In this document: positions 6,908 to 9,018 of the stretch, piece after piece
Layout: every line of letters begins with the position of its first letter
Numbering within the stretch: the stretch's first letter is position 1
NCBI GenBank assembly: GCA_003529325.1
Contig: DPVW01000488.1
Location: 1 to 9,018, forward strand
Length of the DNA: 9,018 bases
Origin: Candidatus Latescibacterota bacterium
GTDB taxonomy: Bacteria; Latescibacterota; UBA2968; UBA8231
Reading direction: 5' to 3'
The notes under the pieces: model-generated
What the model saw: the letters and a program-made list of their open reading frames with translations, nothing else
Databases searched by the model: none
What the model was told of the DNA's origin: nothing
Program-made: the position numbers and the translations under genes

Positions 6908-8698
6908 ATGATGATTCGGATCAATGAACACCTCACGCATCATGCTGGCTCCTGCAGTACCTACACCGTCACCCAGGACGGTGCCGCCCTCACCATAGAC
7001 TGCGGCGCCTTGGCACCGGCGGCGATCGATGAGGCTACGGGCGCTCAACAGGAACGCCTGCTGCTCACCCACTTTCACCGAGACCAGTGCAACGCTGCAG
7101 CCCAATGGGTGGATGCCGGCGTCGATGTCGTCATCCCCTTTTCCGAGAAGCGCTTCTTTGAGGAGGCCGACATCCTACGGGCGTCGTACGACACGTACGA
7201 CAATTATACGGCATGGTATCCGGGCTTCAGTTCGCTGCAGGATATCACCGGTACGCACGCCATCGACTACGACAAGATTCTGTGGCGGGGCGTCGAACTC
7301 GAAGTCGTGCCGCTGCCCGGGCACACCTTCGGGCAATCAGGATACCTCTTCGAGCTCGATGGCAAACGCTATCTGGCGTGCGGTGATCTCATGTCGGCGC
7401 CGGGGAAGATCCACGAGTACCACCGTGTGCAGTGGGCCTACATGTCTTTCCAGGGACACGTGAATCTGCTGGAGAGCCTGCAGACAGTGCGCGACCTGGC
7501 GCCGGATATGATCCTGCCAGGCCACGGGGAGCCCTTCCCGTACACCCACGCGGCCATCGACTGCCTGATCGATGCGCTGGCGGAGCTCTTCGAGCTGTTC
7601 CACGGCCGACCGTACCAACCGTACCACGCCGCTTTCCGACAGCTGTCCGAACATGTCTTCGAGGTCACCAACTCATCGGCCAACACCTACATCGTGCGCG
7701 ATGACGAGGGCCACGGCCTGTTCATCGACTGTGGCTACACCTCCGGTGCCCCCATCAGCGCCAACCCCCATCGCTTCATCGACCACCTGCTGCCGCGGCT
7801 GGAGGCGGAGACGGGGATCACGGACGTGGAGTGGTTTCTGCCCTCCCACTATCACGACGACCACCTCGCCGGCTTGCCGACGCTGCAGGTGAAGTACGGC
7901 ACCAGACTCGCTTGCTCCCCGGAGTTGCAGGACCTGCTCGAACATCCCGAGCGCTACGACATGCCCTGCACGGTACCCCACGCCACGACGGTGGATCACG
8001 TCATCCGCCGCGACGATCTCTTTGCCTGGCGTGGCTTCGAGTTTCGCATGGAGCAGTTTCCCGGGCAGACCTGGTACCACCACCTGATTTCTTTCGAGGC
8101 TGACGGCCGCCGCTACCTGTCCATCGGCGACAACATCTCCGGTATTTCCTTCCGCGAGCACCGCGACTTCGTGCACTCCTTCATCCCGAAGAATCGAACA
8201 CCTGTATCGAGTTATGCCGATATGCCCAGACAGATCGTCGAACGCAGACCCGACATGCTGCTCACCGGGCATGGTGGTGCCGTCGACTGTGACGCCGATC
8301 AGATCGCCGGCTGGCAGCAATGGATGGATCGCTGGACGGAGCTTTTCGAAGGCATCATCGACCGACCACACGCCAACTACGGGATGGATCCGCAGTGGGT
8401 GGAGTTCTATCCGTACAAGACGCGCGTGCACCCTGGCGACGAACTGCAGTACGAGGTGCGTGTGCGCAACCACGACACCGAGCAGAAATCAGGCACCCTC
8501 CTGTTGCACGCCAGCGCCGGTGTGCGGCTGTCCACCGAGCGCATCGATATTTCCGTGGAGGCAGGTGAGACGATGGCCTTCACGGTGACAGCCATCTTCC
8601 CGGAATCCCGCCAATCCCACTCGTGGACCGTCGTCGCCGACGTCACGTGGGACGGTGTTGCCCACGGGGAGATCGCCGAGGCGATTGCCTGGTGGTGA
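6908..8698 (+). CDS. Tandem two-domain metallo-beta-lactamase-fold hydrolase with C-terminal Ig-like domain
   Basis: 596 residues from ATG 6908 (6911 equally possible; a TTG at 6899 is less likely). Domain 1, about 1-230: THFHRDQ gives H55, H57, D59 but Q60 instead of His; PGHT gives H139, CGD gives D160, PGHGEP gives H206. Domain 2, about 245-475: SHYHDDH gives H314, H316, D318, H319; the PGHT position is PGQT (Q387) with H391/H392 just after; GDN gives D408 and TGHGG gives H455. About 485-596 alternates strands (DELQYEVRVRN, GTLLLHASAGVRL, ETMAFTVTAIFP, SWTVVADVTW) like an NEW3/Ig-type module. MBL proteins hydrolyse esters, thioesters, lactams, lactones or phosphodiesters; the substrate here is unknown. 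No signal peptide and no Shine-Dalgarno. The stop overlaps the next MBL gene (GTGA). The double-domain call is firm. Confidence 0.88.
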   Translation: MMIRINEHLTHHAGSCSTYTVTQDGAALTIDCGALAPAAIDEATGAQQERLLLTHFHRDQCNAAAQWVDAGVDVVIPFSEKRFFEEADILRASYDTYDNYTAWYPGFSSLQDITGTHAIDYDKILWRGVELEVVPLPGHTFGQSGYLFELDGKRYLACGDLMSAPGKIHEYHRVQWAYMSFQGHVNLLESLQTVRDLAPDMILPGHGEPFPYTHAAIDCLIDALAELFELFHGRPYQPYHAAFRQLSEHVFEVTNSSANTYIVRDDEGHGLFIDCGYTSGAPISANPHRFIDHLLPRLEAETGITDVEWFLPSHYHDDHLAGLPTLQVKYGTRLACSPELQDLLEHPERYDMPCTVPHATTVDHVIRRDDLFAWRGFEFRMEQFPGQTWYHHLISFEADGRRYLSIGDNISGISFREHRDFVHSFIPKNRTPVSSYADMPRQIVERRPDMLLTGHGGAVDCDADQIAGWQQWMDRWTELFEGIIDRPHANYGMDPQWVEFYPYKTRVHPGDELQYEVRVRNHDTEQKSGTLLLHASAGVRLSTERIDISVEAGETMAFTVTAIFPESRQSHSWTVVADVTWDGVAHGEIAEAIAWW

Positions 8699-8717
8699 AG
8701 AGATACGTGGTGAAGGG
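8692..8717 (+). repeat. Short imperfect tandem repeat at the gene junction
   Basis: GTGGTGAAGAG at 8692-8702 recurs as GTGGTGAAGGG at 8707-8717, a period of 15 bases (five codons). It multiplies the in-frame GTG start candidates of the downstream gene. It may be chance or a small slippage duplication. Confidence 0.4.
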
Positions 8718-9018
8718 CGATGCTGTCGTGAAACTTCTGTTGCACAGTTGTCTGATCTGTGTGGCGCTGATACCGCGCGAGGCGACGGCAGGACTGCTCA
8801 CGGGCGGAGTTTTCATCGAACGTTGCCGGGGCGCCAGGCCCTGCGAGGCGATCATGACAGCGCCGTTCTTCTCGCAGACAAAGTTGGAGGTCCTCGGCCT
8901 CTGCGAGGTCAAATCGGATCCGGCCGTCGTGCACGAGGCTATGAACAAGCTGCTCGACAGCACGGAACTGGCGAGCGTCAGGGCCGTACTCGCCGGCCAC
9001 AGCCACCATGACCATATC
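8695..9018 (+). CDS. Second MBL-fold hydrolase, apparently exported (N-terminal part; runs off right edge)
   Basis: 108 residues are visible and the frame is open to the last base. Near the edge VLAGHSHHDHI supplies a canonical His-x-His-x-Asp-His metal motif (H102, H104, D106, H107 counting from GTG 8695). The preceding layout, a FIERC strand, APFFSQ, LGL, then the HSHxDH strand, resembles MBL proteins that act on extracellular or periplasmic substrates. The N-terminus looks like a signal peptide: basic K2/R3/K7/K13, a hydrophobic core LLLHSCLICVALI, and a possible signal-peptidase site after A-T-A at residue 32. GTG 8695 overlaps the upstream stop (GTGA) and is preferred for coupling; GTG at 8692, 8707, 8710 or 8728 are in-frame alternatives, with AAGGG before 8728. 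The family is likely, the substrate unknown, and the remaining ligands lie outside the window. Confidence 0.72.
   Translation, partial: MKRYVVKGDAVVKLLLHSCLICVALIPREATAGLLTGGVFIERCRGARPCEAIMTAPFFSQTKLEVLGLCEVKSDPAVVHEAMNKLLDSTELASVRAVLAGHSHHDHI

Noticed and set aside
1..9018. Search by eye for CRISPR repeats, tRNA or rRNA, insertion-sequence ends and transposase genes
   Set aside because: No regularly spaced repeats, tRNA-like cloverleaf, rRNA segments, terminal inverted repeats or transposase motifs were found.

Overview
The window is high-GC and densely coded, with short gaps and several stop/start overlaps. The mix of glycoside-hydrolase-like TIM barrels, an AP-endonuclease-2-type sugar isomerase, a COG3618-type amidohydrolase, a serine hydrolase and several metallo-beta-lactamase (MBL) proteins, most without assignable substrates, recalls uncultivated, glycan-using marine or sponge-associated bacteria such as Latescibacterota or Poribacteria. 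That assignment is inference: there is no rRNA, tRNA or marker gene here.

Layout: (1) Bases 1-1462, minus strand: an amidohydrolase (638-1462) followed through an ATGA overlap by a serine beta-lactamase-like hydrolase (641 down to the left edge, partial). (2) Bases 1463-2386: a decayed zone. It holds the head of a broken paralogue of the window's own GH-like gene (from 1540), then a P-loop kinase broken by two frameshifts (1977-2386). (3) Bases 2383-5918, plus strand: a tightly coupled pair, a 693-residue protein that may be an alpha/alpha-toroid, and a 484-residue GH-like TIM-barrel protein, joined by a one-base TAATG overlap. (4) Bases 5937-6791, minus strand: a sugar phosphate isomerase/epimerase-like TIM barrel, convergent with the pair and separated from it by a small hairpin. 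(5) Bases 6908-9018, plus strand, divergent from the isomerase: a double-MBL protein with a C-terminal beta domain, overlapped (GTGA) by a second, apparently secreted MBL protein cut by the right edge.

Working picture (inference): the toroid/TIM-barrel pair, the isomerase and perhaps the amidohydrolase look like an intracellular carbohydrate or sugar-lactone module. The two intact central proteins have no signal peptide, so they would act in the cytoplasm unless exported by another route. The MBL genes form a second transcription unit. The least explained elements are the 693-residue protein with its GH-like partner, and the tandem MBL protein, in which each half lacks a different canonical metal ligand.
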